Below, one piece after another: positions 60,713 through 64,000 of a stretch of 64,000 bases of DNA (the stretch's first letter is position 1; each line of letters opens with the position of its first letter). The translations under genes and the position numbers were made by a program. A model generated the notes under the pieces. The model ran no database searches and was not told the DNA's origin. It worked only from the letters and a program-made list of their open reading frames with translations. Origin of the DNA: Panopea generosa (taxonomy: Eukaryota > Mollusca > Bivalvia > Adapedonta > Hiatellidae); the NCBI GenBank assembly GCA_029582155.1, contig CM055898.1:26729245-26793244 (forward strand), given 5' to 3'.

Positions 60713-62494
60713 TTCACCTGTACTATTTAAATAATATCGTAAAAAGCTAAACACAGAACACTGTACTTGCGTTTATAAATAAATGCAACATTTTACAGAT
60801 ATCAAAGACTAAACGGTATTGCTCTTTTTCGCTTATATTCTAATTTGACAAAACATTTAAGGGGAATCTCCTGACGTAAATCATGTCACTTCTATTATGT
60901 AATGAAACTTTCTTTGATGTTAAACCGACACACAGTACTAAACAATAGTTATTTTTTACATCAAGGTTGGAAAAGAACTATTGCAATATTACAATATAAT
61001 AATGAAAATGTTTAAATTGAAGTTTACTGGAGCTGTTGGTCTGAAATTTATTTAGATGTTGCCAGGTGAAAGCATCAAATATAATCATTTTATGCACTTT
61101 CTCCTTTATCACAAAACAAATAACTGCCAGTTCATGGAATAACACAGAAGATCCAAAATGAAACCTCCCAAGTGAGTGCCTATACCTCGATAGCGTTGTG
61201 AAGTTCCTTGCTATAATTCACCGAGCTTACGACTTTTGTAATTGTCATTTTTCAAGTACGGCATTCCCGATATTTAAATTAAAATTAAAACAAAACATAT
61301 ATATTAATCTGCAGATTCTTAGAGATAAAAGCAACACGCTTTTCTTGTTCAATTAGTTTAACCATTTTCAAGAACTTCCTTCCTTATACGAGTAGTTTTG
61401 AATAAAGTTTATTTGCATTCTTAACATTTTATAATCATAGATCAGTAAGGTTTGTTGATGAAGGCATATCTAAGGCGAGTTTATTATGAATATGATTTAA
61501 AAAAAAGTGTAACTAGTTCAATTACTTTCCAATTTTAAAGCATTTCATATCTTAAGAGACCAACTTTAATTTTTCGTTTAGTCGAAATGGCTTTTTTCTT
61601 AATTGATATAAAATGTTTAAAATTCGTGAACATACTTTTTAAGGCGCTCAAACATAAACGCTTACGGTCAGGCTAGACATCTCAAATGGGAACTAAAATG
61701 TACACAGATAACGAATCATAAGTCATTTGCATTAACATTACACAGAAAAAGGTTTGTCAGCTGTAACACTTCATTAGTATACTATCATATGACGTAATTA
61801 CAGCTGTTGGTCGAACATAAGGTTAAACCGCCAAATACTAGTACGTGTTTATTTACCTACAACCGTTGCCTACGGTTCGCCGTTTTTGTTGTTCTGTAAT
61901 GTAAAACTCCATTTAATTAACACTACTTATAAATAGGAAGTTATTCAGTTAATTATGATAGTATTACTTTCATGCATTTACATCTATTTTCACACAGTTA
62001 TATGCCCTGTGTATTCAATATAAAAAAGCTGTCATTTTTGTTGAAGAGCATTTTATTAAAAATATACAGCATTTTAATACACATAATATTGCTTTGTATA
62101 CACGTATTATAAACTGGTCCTTTATCAACTCCACTTCGTCCAAATATGCCACTGCTTTTATAATGGTTATCTTGTATTTTATCTTAAATTTAAAAAGTAA
62201 AAATTGTATTTTTTAATTTTTTTTCCTGTTTTTTGCTATCATAGAGGAAATGGAGTACATGATAAAGATTTATTTTACGCAGTAAACTTTATTATATATT
62301 TGGACAATTGGATATTTATTGCATTTCTAAAATAGTTAAATTGATATCCAAAATTTTAGAACATACACTTTCAAATACAAAAGCACTATGAAAGACACAG
62401 AGTTTATACGTATAGCTTCAATATTGCTCTTGCTGAACACTTAACTTTTAATAAAGACATTACCGAGACCAGTGTTGTTTTTATGTATTATGCC
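60713..62494. other. Nothing recognised
   Basis: AT-rich unique sequence. Confidence 0.45.
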
Positions 62495-62705
62495 TCATAG
62501 GTATAACCCCACCGTTAATTTTTATTCTTCATTCTATAGTAAATAATAAAAAATTGAACGTTTGTCATTCATAGAGATACCCAAATGAAATAAGTGAAAC
62601 TTACATCTTATTGTTTGTCAACCTCTGCACTACCAAAATATGATGAGAAAAGTAGAGGTCATGTGTCATATAAGAGATGTTTTTCTGCTCAGTCTGTTCA
62701 CTGCT
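62495..62705 (+). repeat. Dispersed repeat family R2, copy 2
   Basis: The counterpart of 31810-32005 in the same orientation. Shared blocks include TTGTTTGTCAACCT, TGCACTA and CATGTGTCATATAAGAGAT. A 71-codon minus frame overlaps it and is not conserved in copy 1. Confidence 0.75.
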
Positions 62706-64000
62706 GACAAAGTGAAAGTATACTTCCGAAATCATGTATTCATACCCCAATTTCTTAGCATCATTTTTTTTTCTAAGTTCACAATTTAAACATGATAATG
62801 CTTTCAAAATGTTCAAAATACATAAATAATGCCATTCAAAAAAATAAAATGAGCATTAATGAGCATTAATGAATGCTTTTTTAAAGAAAAATAAACAAGG
62901 ATTATTTATAACCGCCATTATGCGACTACCCCACGGAATCCATTGGTGGTACTATGCCCCATAGTCATGATGCTTGTGGATTCGTACGAATAATATATCT
63001 CTGATATCTCTACATAGCCGATGTTAGTGAGATTTCCGGGTGTTTTATGTTTCATATATCGTATTATGGATTTTAACTTTGATGTATCCAGTGATAAACG
63101 TTTAAGTTCATATACTGTAATATATGTTTGTACTTATCAATATAGCATTACATTGATAATGAGAGAGAAAATTAATTAATTGCACACAAACAATTTGAAA
63201 TGTTTGAAAAGAAATATTAAACAACGAGCAGTCCCTTTTCAGGGAATGAAATAGATAAGTAACGATGTTTTGAGTGTAAAATAACGATTACAACGGTACA
63301 ATCATAGAAATAAATGATAAAATCACAATGATAAAATCACTTTAATTGTGAAAACGTTCACAAAATATGATGTGCACCTACGTATTGTATATACGTAGAA
63401 CAAAATATTGTAGTATATATGCAAAAGTTGTAATCACTTTAAAGGTGCAACATCAAAGGGAATGCTTGAATATGTTAGTATTTAATAGTATAATAGTATA
63501 TTGTTATCATACACAGTCCTAGTATCTCTAGTGTTAAAATGTTGGTTCGTCTTTATACGCGATGAACAAAATCAAATTTACTTTTACTAAATCAATAATA
63601 CGACTGTTTCTCTTATTTTGAGCTGAAATAATCCATTACAGTTCTATCCAATATTTATATTCGTCCGAATGCAACATTTAAACTGATTACCTCGAGGAAA
63701 AATATAAACTTAGAATTAGTGTGCATCGGCAAGGGATATCAAGTCAGCCAATATCTTCTCACCGAAGTAACTTCCTTCTAATCAGATTTACTAACTAAAT
63801 TGTCGTGCTCCCACGTGGTTGGAACTGACGGAGACTGGTTGACATATCTTTTTTTAACGAATGTAAGCTTCTAATATGTGTGGGGACTTAGTTCCATGCT
63901 ATATTTTAAATAAACGGTCTGTTCGGTCTCCTTATACTCTTATAGGTAAATAAAATTTCGACGAACATTTAATATTTAGTTTATATTTAGTTTATATATT
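62706..64000. other. Nothing recognised
   Basis: AT-rich unique sequence to the end of the window, with a small GAGCATTAAT duplication near 62850. Confidence 0.45.

Noticed and set aside
1..64000. CRISPR array, operons, bacterial or phage genes
   Set aside because: No direct-repeat/spacer pattern with unique spacers, no ribosome-binding sites and no tight gene packing; the content is animal-type.

Overview
The window looks like noncoding, repeat-rich nuclear DNA from an animal, most likely a bivalve mollusc. It is strongly AT-rich, has no operon-like gene packing and no intact long ORF, and carries many decayed tRNA-headed SINEs, a 5'-truncated LINE, TIR and foldback elements and several minisatellites. 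The bivalve assignment is from recognition: an element at 8425-9140 has a ~170-bp core repeat and a hairpin-type right end like the pearl/HINE (Helentron-type) elements of oysters and clams, and one SINE family has a 3' body I associate with bivalve genomes. No species can be named from this.

Layout: 490-2710 is a ~40-bp minisatellite with higher-order duplications. 3.8-9.1 kb holds small duplications, one copy of a dispersed repeat (5428-5720), two SINEs and the pearl-like element. 14-17.4 kb has two arrays of the same 12-bp unit in opposite orientation, with a 340-bp duplication between them. 22203-25152 is a ~2.95-kb element with inverted ends; it contains a broken gene with a P2X7-type cysteine domain and a nested SINE. 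30.5 kb and 34.0-34.5 kb hold two different long foldback structures, the second abutting the other copy of the 5428 repeat. 36-45 kb is a SINE field plus a LINE 3' end (39640-40328). 45-59 kb is mostly featureless apart from small duplications and microsatellites. 59430-60435 (minus strand) is a chain of open segments that looks like a decayed protein gene of a family I cannot identify.

No host gene is demonstrable and no functional pathway is encoded. Coding traces belong to, or look like, mobile or integrated elements in decay. Most other open frames in the window are best explained by chance or by tandem repeats whose period keeps a frame open. Coordinates of repeats are read by eye and may be off by a few bases to tens of bases where elements are diverged.
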